Source: Przewalskia tangutica (Eukaryota > Streptophyta > Magnoliopsida > Solanales > Solanaceae). From it: a stretch of DNA of 64,000 nucleotides. Shown here in pieces: positions 23,346 through 34,861 of the stretch (position 1 is its first letter; every line of letters starts with the position of its first letter). A program made the translations under genes and the position numbers. The stretch lies in the NCBI GenBank assembly GCA_029844215.1, contig CM056733.1, positions 12,087,501-12,151,500 of the forward strand, written 5' to 3'. Under the pieces are notes generated by a model that saw nothing but the letters and a program-made list of their open reading frames with translations, was not told the DNA's origin and did no database searches.

Positions 23346-26300
23346 TGTTATACCCCGTATTTTCCTGAATATGTACGTGAGGACGTACGTAGAAAATTTA
23401 AGCCTTAAGATTAGGCAAGGACCGAAAAATTTTGTGCATAACACACGAAAAGAATCGTTTTCAGACGAAACGTCTTCCAAAGCTTGCGAAGGGAAAATTC
23501 CGGCTATGTCATTTATAATTTTTGCGGATTTTTCCGAGAGACGAAATATTTTGGACCAACGAGAGGGAGACACTTGTCACCCTCTAATTGGTGGACTTGA
23601 GGGCGTCTTTTGGACGATTTGGAGAGTGGGAGTTGGTAGGATATTTTGTGATAGTTGGTGTGGTAGATGGATAAGGTACACATGGATGAATCCTCACCCT
23701 ACACTTGCCTACCACTTGGCTTGATCTTGACCCTTGGTTGTCCTATAAATACCCCCCCTTAGTTGATGAACTTCTTCATCCTAAAATAGTTTCTAAGTCT
23801 TGAAAGTTCTCTCCCCCTTAGTGTAGTGGTTCGTCCAAGCCTCCCCCTTTGAGAAGGCCCTTGGCCGAGGGGTACACCCCCCCTCCTAGTGGCCTTGGCC
23901 GAGGGGTACACCCCCCCTTGCCTAGTTGTTCTCGCAAAATACTACCCCCCCTCTTGGTAGAAATACTTTCCAAGTATTGTTACTATACCAAAATACCTTA
24001 GTCTAATACCTTGTAGTATTCCAAGGTTACACCTATACTAAAAGCCCAGAAATACTATTATACTTCCCTTCAGTCACAAAAACGAAACCCTAAGGAAAAT
24101 CTCCATAGTTGGTTGGAGTATTAAGAAGAAGTTGCGTAGAACTTCTAAGGGTTGTTTGGAGCGGGTTGGAGCACCCGGAGTAGGAGCTAAACGTTGCTCA
24201 GGATCGACATTAAACTTGGATAATTTTGGGCTTACCGAGGTAAATAATCCTATCCTTCTATTGTAATTGGAAATTACATACTATAGTTGTATAGAAATGA
24301 ATATAAGATTCATAGAAGAGACTTGAACTGTAATAGAAGGATATTACAGAAAAGACTTGAACTGAAATCACATCAGAAGAATATTAATGTAGAAGATGGT
24401 AGACTAATATAACCTTTATAGGTTGAATGTGCTGCGAGTAGCATGTACTACTTGAGAGGTGGACAAGGCTAGCCGGGTTATAGCCGTGGAGCGTTTTGCT
24501 AATAGTCGATAATCGTCGCGAGGTATGTGATTCTTCCTACACTCTTGAGCATGATATTTTAAGAATATATATATAGTACGGTAGACGTACGTGTGTTAAC
24601 TGAACGTAGTTTTACGGCAATGTCTTTTGACTTAAGCCTGAATAATAAAGAATCTTGAAGTATTTCAAAAGAATTAAGAAACCTTTTTGAAAGAAGAGTA
24701 ATGCTTGGTTTCAAAAGCTTAAGAGTTATACTAGCTTTATGGGAAGTTAGGTATAACGACTTAAGAGAGATAAAAAGAATGGTTTATTAATTTTAGAAGT
24801 TAAGAGACTTGATCTTAAAAGATAAGAGACTTGACTTAATTGAATTAAATATGAATTTTGTTAATAAGTGTGAAACCTCATTCGTGAGTAATGAGTACTT
24901 GGTTTTTAAAATGGGATGATGTTTCTTGATTTCTAAATCGTAATAAGTATTGAACAAACCATCGCGCTAATAAAAGGAAATGTATTGAATAATTAAGTAT
25001 TATTAAAACCAGAGAAACCTCCATCTGCATGAAGCTAAGATGAGACAAACTGATATTACATTTCCTAGATCATGGCTGCTTTAATAAGATTGTTATAAAC
25101 AAGAATAACCTACTCACATATAAGGCATATGTTTCTCAAATCGTTTTAAAGGAGAATTATATCATTAAGTGATTAAAACTATGAACTACTAAACCTTTCA
25201 AATGAGAAACTTGAGCATTTGAAATTAGGCAAACTTGAACGTTTGGAAAATAATGTTGTTAATTGATTTTACAAAAGGAAGTGTTTTGGTTTACATAAAA
25301 AGATAGTCACTCTATTTTAAATATCGGGTATTGTGTGACTTTTGTGAAAGAAACGGATCTTTTAAAGAGTTAATGTATGAAGTACTTTGGGGATAAAAAC
25401 CCAAAGTGTTAACATAAAGTAGAAAGTACCTTGTGTGAATAACTTGATTGTGTTGGTTTGTGATAGCCTTGTAATACTTTCTTGTTGATTTGATAAGTAA
25501 ACATGTTAGGATGCTACGTGTGTTAGTATCCGTGATGTTTGTGTAAAGGGTTTCCTTGTTGTGCTTATGTTGTTTAACGATAAGTTGTTATGTTATTATA
25601 TCACATACCCCTGACTTGTTATACCGGGCTTGCCACCCGACGCGGTCTATACGGCCTATGCGGTCTATATGACTATGCGGAGCAGCGGTATGCTCCAGAT
25701 TGATCATTCCGTGTTTATCCGACGCGGTGCATGTGACTACGCGTGCGGGAGTCCGGGAGAGTGCAGGGTTAGCTACCCCCGATGCGAGGAATACCTCATG
25801 CGGGTCTGTGTGTGACCTATGCGGGCTGCGGGAAGTCCAGGATTAGGCACGCATAATGATACTATGGGCGATTGGCCTTGCTTCGATCATTCGCGGCCTA
25901 GAAAAGACCGATTCTGATATATCTATTTCACTCTTGTTTATGTTGTGGCGTGAGACCCATAGTTATAATTGAGTGATGACTTTGAGGCGTGAGTCCCCGA
26001 CTTGACATATCGCTATTTATTGTGAACTGTAGTTTGGTTATCATACATGTCTCCTGCTTTATATAGACTACTATGATTTCATTTACAGTATTTTCAGTTT
26101 CACATACTTGGTACCTGTTGTACTGACCTCCTTCGGGGGGCTGCGTTCATGCCGCAGGTAGAAGTACACCAGTCGTCGATCCTCGCTCTTAGGATCCCAG
26201 TTCAGCGTTTTGGGAAGCTCCGTTTCTCCGGAGGCTTATCAGTGGTACAGTCCCCTGTCGTTGTAGGTATTTACATTCAGGGGCATGGCGGGGCCCTGTC

Positions 26301-26547
26301 CCGCCATTGTTGTTATCATTCTTAGAGGTCTGTAGTACTGTTGTGGGCAGAGTTGTAAAAAAAAAGGGATGTAACTGTTCTAGTTGTTATTTATATATAT
26401 GCCGAAAGGCAAGTTTTCCCATATGAACTGTTTCATATTTCATACTATGTCATGTATTGTTTTATATTCCGCTGATTACTCTGATGTTGTATCACTAGGG
26501 TGCCCGGGGTAAGGCACCAGTCACGGGCCCGGGTTCGGGTCGTGACA
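23346..26547 (+). repeat. Element C 3' LTR
   Basis: Near-identical to the 5' LTR over the first 2 kb. Here the GC hairpin GGCGGGGCCCTGTCCCGCC (within 26285-26307) is intact, while the 5' copy has lost several bases of it. Exon-like block 24422-24522; TATA 23744-23751. Confidence 0.92.
26285..26307 (+). promoter_or_regulatory. GC-rich hairpin near the LTR 3' end
   Basis: ATGGCGGGGCCCTGTCCCGCCAT can fold into a stem with GGCGGG pairing CCCGCC. Versions occur about 240-280 bp before the LTR end in B (10212-10235), A (15294-15312) and E (53943-53963), and in fragment F (about 27580-27600). Role unknown; a structured RNA signal is inferred. Confidence 0.55.
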
Positions 26548-26552
26548 AAGTC

Positions 26553-27232
26553 GATCCTTAGCAACTTTAGCGCCTCTTTTTGACATTCCAATCCACTCCA
26601 AGCAACCCTTAGAAGCTTATGATGAACTCATCTTCAAGTTCCAACTTCAAAGTTGAAGAACTCCTTTAGTTTCCGCCTTGCGACTAATACGAAAACGCCA
26701 CTTTTCCGGGATCTTTCTATTGAGATACCCTTACAATACCCTTAGGAACCTTGGTTTAAAGTATGGGGATTATTGGACAAAAATTGAATTTTTTTCTCTT
26801 GGAACCCTAGCCTTGGCCGAGAGCACTCCTCAAGGTTCATCCAATTTCTTGAAAATTTAGCTAAGTGTAGAACCTTATCTTGCACTAGGAAGCTTATATA
26901 AATATATGGAGGGTCAAGATTAGAACAAATGGGTGGTTTGGATGCTTTTCACAAGGATCAAGCCAAGTGGCATTTGACTTAGTCAATTTTATCAAGCTCT
27001 AGCTTTAGCAAGACTTGGACATTTAAATTATGGTCAAATGACCATTCTATCCATGCCATTTTCGTCCAAGACCACTAAGGGGGGTGACACGTGTCGCCTC
27101 CGCTCGTCATGATATTTCGTTTTCCGACAAATTCCAAAATTCTGATAACTTTTTACTCGTCTCAAATCTTAACATTTTTGAGTTCTTACGTACGTTCTTA
27201 TAAACATAACCTGGAATTTCCGGGGTGTAACA
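26553..27232 (-). repeat. Element A 5' LTR, segment 3
   Basis: Collinear with 2294-2975. Contains the second TATA copy (26896-26907) and ends GGGGTGTAACA at 27232, the start of the minus-strand LTR. Confidence 0.88.
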
Positions 27233-29381
27233 CACCCGGTACCTTGCTAGGTCCGAGCGTACCAAGTTGAACCTGCAATTTGAGCCTAAAAACAAACAAA
27301 CTAGGTCATTAGGGCCATACTATAAATGTAACATCAACTCAGACCAACAAGGATATACACTGAGATATCTGTAAGTAAAGAACAATCTAACTGGAATGGG
27401 TCTGTGCCCACACATCTATATATATGACTAGGTGTCCAACGAGGCCTACTTTAGCCCCTGCAAGCAATAAATCCAAGACATACTATATATATATAAGGGC
27501 CGACTAGGCCACCACACTAATACTACTGACGGTACAAGATATGTCTACAAGCCTCTAATGAACCATACCTATATTATGAGTGGGACAGGGCTCCGACCTA
27601 CCCATGATCTGTAAATACACAAACACTAGACCTAGAAACTCTGGTTAATTTGGAGCTTACCACAAAAGCTGGTACTTGGTGGATTCTACTGATGTGATCC
27701 TTCCTGCAACTTGTCCAAACCTGTGGGCATGGACACATCATCCTCGGACAAAGGGACGTCAGTACGAAATAATGTACCGAGTATGTAAGGTGACTAAAAC
27801 TAAATTGTACTGAAATGTAAAGCAATTCAAATATAAAGTGAAGAGATACTAAAGACGAGCTGGCTATGTACATGCATCTGTCGTCTACTAGTTACACAAA
27901 CTAACATCCATTACTTAGCCTCGTATAAAGCGCCTATACGTACATGAATAGCCTCGAAGGAAAGCTATATCTGTATATTCCCGTAGGCAAGCACACGTAT
28001 GTATAACCCCAAAGGCAATATATATGGTCAATAGCCTCGAAGGTAACCATCATATCCCCAAAGTCAACCATTATATCCCCAAAGGCAACTATCATAGCCC
28101 CAAAGGCAACAATTGCTTCTACACATTTCATAGTCATGCTTTTTATTATTCTAACTATTCAGCTAGACATGGCTAGCAATGAATTAATCCCAACAAAGGA
28201 TAACTACTAGAATAGTGTCATGATAACATGAAAGCGATCTCTATGACTATTACATCTTTGTGCAATTAAATCAAAACTAGCTCGTTAAGGACATCAAGCC
28301 AAAACCAAGAAAAAGATAGCATTCACATACCCGTGTCACTTAGTTTATAATGTCTCATGAACCCCCAATGCTTTACGAGCGATTATCTACATAATATATA
28401 GGTTTTGGAATAAGATACAATCAACAAACTAAGAATTGATTTGCTAGAACAATTTAACGAACACTTGAGCATACTCCTCTAGTTATGGTGTTCATGTCAA
28501 CTAACCATGCTACCAACTTCTCTTCAACACAATTCCTTTAGCAACACCAACACCAACACAACAACATCAACAATTACAAGATCACCATGCATAGTCCATA
28601 AATTCTAAAACCACATCTTTCAAATTCAAACTATAATTATTTCCAAGTTAACTAAAAAAAAAACCAAGGTTCATAGAAACTCTTTCGTGGAGTTTTAACT
28701 CAATTGCCACAAGTTTATTTTATCCATAATCTTAACAAAGATATGATATATTTATAGATCATTAAGAACATCAATAACTCACCTTAACTCAGCCAAGAAA
28801 GCTTGCATCATGAACTTCCCTCCAAACATTAAGAAGATCTTTTACTCTTTTTTGCTCCTATGAAGACTTTCAAGTTCTTGATGATGATCTATGGAAGATT
28901 TACCTTCAAGTCGGTATGAAATTGCTTATTGATGACCTAAGAACCCTAGAGATGTGTTTGATAGTATTTGGGAAATGTTTGGATCGAAATTGAAATGAAA
29001 TGAAGGGGCCACAATTTTAGGCTATTTATAGATGCTTCCACCGCCACTGATGTGCAGCTGGTTCTGCATCACAAAACCCCATATGCAGGCGCAGAACCCA
29101 ACCCATATTGGGATAGGGAGGAGAGAAAATGAGGGTCTTGATCCGTGGCTTGATCCACGAAGCAGATCGGCTTTTGTGGAGTGGAATGCTTAGCGTATCA
29201 CCTAATCTTCACTAAACTTTTTCGAGATGTACTTCCTTTAATCTAATTGACTTCCAACCTTCTGTATACCTCTTTAATGCTCATATACATCATACGTGTT
29301 CCTGGGGAAAGGTCTCGGGCTGTCAAAGCTCAAATTGACTAACTATACATTCGATCGCACGTAAAAATGTGGGGTGTAGCA
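27233..29381 (-). repeat. LTR fragment F (reverse), interrupted by element A
   Basis: The right border reads GGGGTGTAGCA, so on the minus strand this begins TGCTACACCCC, close to the LTR starts of A, B and C. Near its left end (27578-27606) lies GGGACAGGGCTCCGACCTACC, a diverged form of the hairpin that sits near the 3' ends of the other LTRs. No polypurine tract follows on the right, so it may be a solo LTR whose 3' end lies beyond element A, outside the window. No coding content recognised; imperfect repeats of CCCCAAAGGCAAC-like words occur at 28000-28110. Confidence 0.5.
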
Positions 29382-30744
29382 ACTACTGTGGACATCATTC
29401 ATGTTCTGTGGGCCGCACTTCTAGCCGCACTTTAAGAAAATCAAGACCGAAGACCCACTCTGCAAATCCTAGCATCATTGTGCGGACCGCAAATGTTTTG
29501 CGGTCGCAGAGTGGGATGCAATATTATTTTTTTAATTTTTGTCCACCTATTTTTGGGTCCATATAAATGTATTGTCTAGGGTTTTGTGCAAAGATTCCAC
29601 ACTTTTGAATATTCCATTGAGTGTTATCTTGTTAAGTCATTACTTTTGGAGAATCTTTCATTCTTGTTCCTATGAAGAGACATATTTAAGACTTTTTCAT
29701 TTATTGATATAAAAAATTGTAAGCATTCTATGGTTATTTCTGTCTTCAATTATTATATTTGTTATTATCATTTCTCCATGAGTGGATATAATCTAAGTTA
29801 GGGTTCTGACTAAAAATAAAATGTGCTAGTTGGGTTAGCTTTTAATGTAAAAATGGTGTAGTGGTTGTGGGTATTTAATTATCCCTCACATTAAATGATT
29901 AAGGGTTGGTTGCAAACACCCCTTTCTAGCCGTCTCTAGTCACACTTGAAAAATGAGACTAGAGTCTAGGAAATGGATAGATTAACTAAGACTTGGGGTT
30001 TTAAACCCCATTTAACGATTCTCAACTAGAAATAGGAGGGAATAAATTAAGGGTAAAAATGATTGTTTTCATAATCCACACTTTAGGCTTGAAAAAGCCT
30101 GATAGTGAAATCATGTGGGTGAATTAAGAAATTCCCACTTGAATATTAGTCCTCATTGCCATATCACATTTACTACACCTAAGCTAAGTAAAGACCCAAC
30201 ACCAGTTCCATGAATTAAGTCACAACCCTAGCCTTTTATCATATTAGTACATCAATCATTAGTTGAATTAGTTATATAAAACAAACTTTTAAAACAAAAA
30301 ATTGGTTGCCCTTTGAAGTAAAACACCTAGTAAAGTACTAATACAATAGAATAGGATGTATTTCACCTTGTATTCCTTATGGGATTTGTCTCAAACCTAG
30401 TTTGGTTACTATATTTGATAACGGCCGCATTATACATTTAATGGTGTAATTTGGGCAAGATCAAAGCTCTATAGATAGTTGCTTCTAGTTGGCTAGTAAC
30501 TTTGTTAGTCATCATTGACTAGATGAAGTACTCAGTTTATTTGTTAAACTCATGTTATTTATATATCAGAATTCTGCTTATCTCTTAAAATGCTTTTATA
30601 GTAATCCTTATTGTCCTATTTAATTGATGTTTAATGAACCATTAATTGAATATAGACAATTATTTAACTTATAAGGTGCTTCCATTGTAGTTCTGTAGCA
30701 TCAAATTCTTGTTTTGCTAGGATGTATTTTAGGGTGTGCAAGCT
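29382..30744 (+). repeat. Probable LTR remnant of an older Ty3/Gypsy element
   Basis: Assigned because it ends just before a tRNA-Met-like primer site and contains a TATA-like CATATAAATG near 29560. GC-rich words pairing TGCGGACCGC and GCGGTCGCAG occur near 29480-29510. The start is not clear, and no second LTR copy is in the window. Confidence 0.4.
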
Positions 30745-30756
30745 TGGTATTAAAGC
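30745..30756 (+). promoter_or_regulatory. Degraded tRNA-Met primer binding site
   Basis: TGGTATTAAAGC, two mismatches from TGGTATCAGAGC, followed by TTAGGTTTAGAAGTGTCCTA and a GTCTAGTGGAGTCTT word like the leaders of A, B and C. Confidence 0.6.
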
Positions 30757-30914
30757 TTAGGTTTAGAAGTGTCCTAGATTTTGTCTCTGTCTATGAAATT
30801 GTGTCTAGTGGAGTCTTCCTCGTGTAGCCCTGCATGACTGAAAGACTACAGGATAATTTTAGGTACTTCTCATTCTTCAGATTGTGCTATAGAGCTTAAA
30901 CATCCTTTAGGATC

Positions 30915-31370
30915 ATTATGACGTGTTCGTTAATTCGTGCCTCACAAAATTGATTTTAAATTTTGTGGGAGCTACTAATAAAGGAAGGACGGAGCCTCTA
31001 ATGCATCGTCAGGAAGGAAGGATAATCAGGTCAACGATCGTGTTTCTATTGATTCCAATGCTGAGGTGGAGAATAATACTACAAACCAAGCTCCTTCACA
31101 AGATCCACCGGTTCCTGTTGCTCATGATGCAAGTGTCGCTGATATTCGGTCTATGGAAAATGTGATCCCGATGCTTACCACTCCTATGGTAGCCTAACAC
31201 TAGCGTGTGGGTTTTCATCTGACACTAGTGGATGGAGGAGGAAGACTTAAGCACTTTTTAGGATTGAATCCGCCAAAGTTCTATGGTTCGCATATTAGAA
31301 GATGATCTCTAGTACTTATAGATGAAACTTTCAAAGCTCCTAGGGCTATTAGTTTAGATTAATGTAAACC
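30915..31370 (+). pseudogene. Ty3/Gypsy gag N-terminal fragment
   Basis: Downstream of the primer site and leader, the plus strand encodes a hydrophilic stretch rich in Gln, Asn and Pro, with the piece NTTNQAPSQDPPVPVA, then FLGLNPPKFYGSH and a run of acidic residues. The N-P-P-(K/E)-F-(Y/F)-G-S word is characteristic of the start of the gag capsid region of plant Ty3 elements. The pieces fall in different frames, and the sequence stops matching near 31370. No protease or RT follows. Confidence 0.6.
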
Positions 31371-31999
31371 TTCACATGTAAATAAACACGTATCAACAAA
31401 CAAATTTCCTCCATCGTAGTTCATTTTATGCCTCCATAACTACAAGTGCTAGTCATAAATTATTTTGAACAACTAAAAATTCAGATTCTCTTCACAAATA
31501 AGACTTTTTTTTCTTTCAAAAAGGCAAAAGTTTTCCTATCAAAAGAATACTAGCTTGGCACGTATTTTTCACACATATGTCACACCAATTAATTTTTGCA
31601 AAATTTGTACCAAAAAACTTCTATTTGCATATATTCTAGAACTAATCGTTTGAGTTATAAAATTTAATTGAAGGACGAAAAGTAACTATTTATTTTTAAC
31701 TAAGTCGAGTGGCTTCCGCGCCTCTCCTTATAGTCGAGTTGCATCTTCAGAATTGTAACCTTCCCATGGCATATAAGCTACTAATACATTTCCTCTCTCT
31801 TGCTAGTTTTATTCATTCAAGAGGAGGAGTTGCTGCTTTCAAGAATTAGCCCAGACCCAACAACTCAGTAAAACTCTATCGACAACAATGGAGAAGTCTA
31901 TTATGCAATAAATTTAATGGATTTTTAGTACAATGTGGCAATTATTTTGTGTATATTTTATTAAAAGTTCAGACAAACTCTACCGACAGAACATGAAAA
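31371..31999 (+). other. Unassigned AT-rich stretch
   Basis: No recognisable coding, terminal repeat or RNA gene. A weak TATA-like CATATAAGC near 31770 and two similar words, AAACTCTATCGACAACA and AAACTCTACCGACAGAA (about 31870 and 31976), are the only structure that I noticed. Confidence 0.3.
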
Positions 32000-33902
32000 A
32001 GTCTATTACACAAAGGTGTCCACGTGACTCTATAGGACAACCAAGTCTCTCCAAAGATTCCATCTTTGACATTTAGCCCGGAGCTCATTGATAGTGTGCT
32101 CAAAGGCATGCAACTACCATTCAGCTTCCACTAAATCGGATGCTAACCTCACTGTCCTCTCTTGAAGGGTCACATAAGTGGTGGTTAAGGCCTGATGAGA
32201 ATTCTCCCAGTTCCAGAGAGAGTCAATAGCATCTTGTAATCGAAGTCGGAGGGAGGCCTTAAGAGAGTTTTAAGTCTCTAAGATCAGCTCGGAGATCTTC
32301 AACTCCTGCCCTGAGATGTTGGATTTATCCTTTCAAATTCTTTTCTTCAGGGGCAGGGCCCATCACTTTAGCCAAACCTATAATAGAGAGAGCATATGCA
32401 TGATCCTGAATAAAAGGATTGTGACATGTAAAGGGGTGCAGATTTATAAAGAACACTAAAGAGGAATGATTATTCTACCTATAGAAAAAAATCTGCAAGA
32501 GGAGAAAGAGAAGTGTCGAGGGTTGCATGGGGAGATTTTTTAGGGGAAGAAACAGATGTCTCAACCTCGGTTCTGGAAGTAGGAATGGAGTTGTGCTTAG
32601 AAGGGTCCTTAGGGGGAACGAGCGTCTCCGCCTCCGGAGCATCTGTCGAGGAATACCTGGGTTGGTGCTTTCATTGGTCACCTTATCTTCATCATCAATT
32701 TAAATAAAACCTGCATTATCATCCACCTGCAGCTCTTTCTAGTACTCAGTGAGTCGGTGGCAGTTTCTCACTTGGGAACTAATTCCTACTAGGGTCTCGG
32801 GAGCCTCATCTCGAGCTTTCCATTTCCGATTGCTAGAAGCAGACTGGAGGATGTTCGACAGAGTAGCCACATGAGATGACACTTTTTTTTGCTACGTACT
32901 TTCATACCAGGAGCCCTGCAAGTGGAGAAAAGATGTTGAAAATGAGTCTTGGGAAATCCGGGATGAAACACGTTTAAAAGGGAGAGTTGGGGCAAAGACT
33001 TACTGTGGTATTCCTCTTCCATCATTTGGAGGTAATACTCTTCCATGACTTACTGATGTTGGGGGAGGCATGAAGTAGACTTACCACCCTCTCAAAAATC
33101 CCTTCAATCAATTGCGACTCAAGTAAAATGGCTGAAAAGTCATAACAGTTGAATTAAAAAGGAATTTTCCTTTATTTTGAAAACCAAGAAAATAAATTTG
33201 TTGGAAAAAACTCATGTGAAGAATTCCACTCTTTCGGGAAATGATTCAAATAAGATTGATGGATTTGGTTGGTTTTAATTAAAATTAAATGGGTCAACTA
33301 ACCTCGGTTGTGGTCATCCTCCGCATTAATGAGGTTGTGGATTCCCTGGGGTATACATCGATAATTCCACCTCATAAAACCCTAGGTTAATAGAGGACGA
33401 TAAGGTGGTAGGTAGTGAACATAGCATTGGCAATATTGGCTAACATTTGAATGTAGTAGATTAATCTCCAAATTTGAAGAGCAACTTGGCTAAGCAAATC
33501 CTATATCGGCGGAAAATATCCTCGATAATCTTTGGAATGGGGAGTTTGAAACCAATGGTGAATGGATAAGTATATGTCATGGAAAACCCTTTAACACGAC
33601 AATGCACTTAGTCAACAGGATCGACTATTCTGACAACTACGTCAGAGGAAAAACCACAATCCTTTACGACGTCAGGAATGATTTTACTGTTATTTTAGAT
33701 TCAAAATTCGTGACATGATCGTAGTTGTTTTGAACACGGAGATCTCCTGAGAAGTCAAAGCCTGAAGGAAGGATTTTAACAACAGTATAATGAAAGTCGA
33801 TTTTTTGAGTTGTAGGGGAAATGGGTTCCTTCCAACGCGGCATCTTGGAGGGTGGTCATTACCCTCGGAGGAGTGAGAAGGAGAAGATTTAGTAGAAGAC
33901 AT
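32000..33902 (-). pseudogene. Antisense multi-exon ORF of a Tat-type element (putative gypsy-type transposon family)
   Basis: On the minus strand an ATG at 33902 opens a Ser-rich N-terminus (MSSTKSSPSHSSEG). After a frameshift, pieces such as LPSGFDFSGDLRV, VVVRIVDPVD, FTIGFKLPIPKIIEDI and FRRYRICLAKL follow. This resembles the plant 'putative gypsy type transposon' proteins (PF04195-like). A donor GAG|GTTAGT ends exon 1 at 33303. An acceptor TTTTCAG opens a 47-bp exon (33131-33085, reading AILLESQLIEGIFERV), which closes with a GTAAGT donor. Further left the frames suggest a Glu/Leu-rich coiled-coil tail (about 32000-32300). At least one stop (after DPVD) and one frameshift break it. It lies antisense between the lost pol and the plus-strand polypurine tract of a Tat-type LTR, the place where Tat elements are known to carry antisense ORFs. 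Confidence 0.6.
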
Positions 33903-34010
33903 TGTTAAAAAACTTTAAGAAAGAAGGAAGGCAAAGTTTTCAAGAAATCTTGCAAAGTTTTCAAGAAATCTTACAAAGTTGGTGGTTGCCTTTTGTGTAA
34001 AATTTGGCCT

Positions 34011-34021
34011 CCTATTTATGG
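34011..34021 (-). promoter_or_regulatory. TATA-like promoter of the antisense ORF
   Basis: The minus strand reads CCATAAATAGGAGG about 110 bp upstream of the ATG at 33902. Between them lies a short direct repeat (two copies of TTTTCAAGAAATCTT on the plus strand, 33938-33971). This suggests that the ORF has its own promoter independent of the LTR. Confidence 0.45.
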
Positions 34022-34241
34022 TAAAAAATATAACATTTTGGAGGTGAAATGATGTGCACCATCATTGTTGCAGTTCATGTCGATCAAAGAGATGGTTCAG
34101 CTGCTGTCTTTTCAGAAACATTGAATGGATGTGATGTTTGACAAGGTTTGTAATCATTACTATTCAAATTTCCCGCTGAAGTACTAGGTTTATTCGGTCA
34201 GGAGTTCAAATCCAATTCTCGATTGCACAAGAGTCACACCC

Positions 34242-34257
34242 AAAAAAGTGCGGGGAC
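34242..34257 (+). promoter_or_regulatory. Polypurine tract of a Tat-type element
   Basis: AAAAAAGTGCGGGGAC followed by TATC and the LTR start TGTATAGGG. Closely spaced A-rich and G-rich runs before a TGTATA start are typical of Tat/Ogre-type plant Ty3 elements. Confidence 0.6.
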
Positions 34258-34261
34258 TATC

Positions 34262-34861
34262 TGTATAGGGATTTTTTTTATATAAGACAGATATACAAAT
34301 TATAGTATGACATATGGAGCACAGTGCTAAGTTAGGACTACAAAGACTAAAGCATTACTGATTAGGTACACGTGGTACTGGGAGCAACACAAGCATGGCT
34401 GGTACCGATATTACAGAAAGCTGAGAGTCATTTGAATTGTAATGGGCAGTCGTTACCAAACTGGTCATACGTCTTCCAATGAAGATTTAATGTCATTTAT
34501 TGAGATTTTAATTATCCAATTATTAGAACATTCATTCTCATGTATTAATGAGGACATATTTTGTGGGTTGTATACCCATGTAGCTTATGTATAAATAGGA
34601 CACATTGTCCCATTGTAAATTATCACATTCTAGTTATTATAAGATACTTGCTCATACTCTCTCGATTTATGTGTTTTCATACAAGTTATCATAACTTTGC
34701 TGAGCAGCTGTCACAAGGCTCAGGCTAATCATTACATCACTTTATCTTATTATTACTTTTTTAGTATTATTCATCTAGAATTCCTATCTAACACTTCACT
34801 TGAGATCCACATGTTCTTAACTACGTATACAAATTCAATTGTACTATTTTATGGGTAAACA
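34262..34861 (+). repeat. 3' LTR of the Tat-type element
   Basis: 600 bp starting TGTATAGGG and ending GGGTAAACA. Contains a good TATA box (TATAAATA, 34590-34597) followed by GGACACATTGTCC, a small palindrome. No matching 5' LTR or pol is in the window, so only the 3' end of this element remains. Confidence 0.6.

Larger units (their letters stand above)
17438..26547 (+). mobile_element. Element C: long-LTR Ty3/Gypsy element with deleted interior
   Basis: LTRs of 3212 bp (17438-20649) and 3202 bp (23346-26547) flank a 2696-bp interior. The element starts TGTTATACCCC, ends CGTGACA and is bracketed by a perfect 5-bp duplication AAGTC (17433-17437 and 26548-26552); the empty site is visible in the left LTR of element A near 2289-2293. 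The primer site is a perfect TGGTATCAGAGC. The interior keeps traces of gag and of the integrase C-terminus, but protease, reverse transcriptase and most of integrase are missing or unrecognisable, so it could move only with proteins in trans, or it decayed after insertion. Confidence 0.93.
1..27232 (-). mobile_element. Element A: decayed Ty3/Gypsy LTR retrotransposon, nested host of B and C
   Basis: Two copies of one LTR in reverse orientation bracket an internal remnant. The left copy (1-2975) and the pieces of the right copy (6982-7059, 15131-17437, 26553-27232) align almost base for base once elements B and C are removed. Both copies end on the right in GGGGTGTAACA, so the minus-strand LTR begins TGTTACACCCC. 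A purine tract adjoins the left LTR and a tRNA-Met-like primer site adjoins the right LTR, which fixes the minus orientation. The interior keeps readable RNase H and integrase traces but no intact frame. The left end lies outside the window, so the target duplication cannot be checked; the base run after the right end is CACCC. Non-autonomous and old relative to B and C, which sit inside it. Confidence 0.88.
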
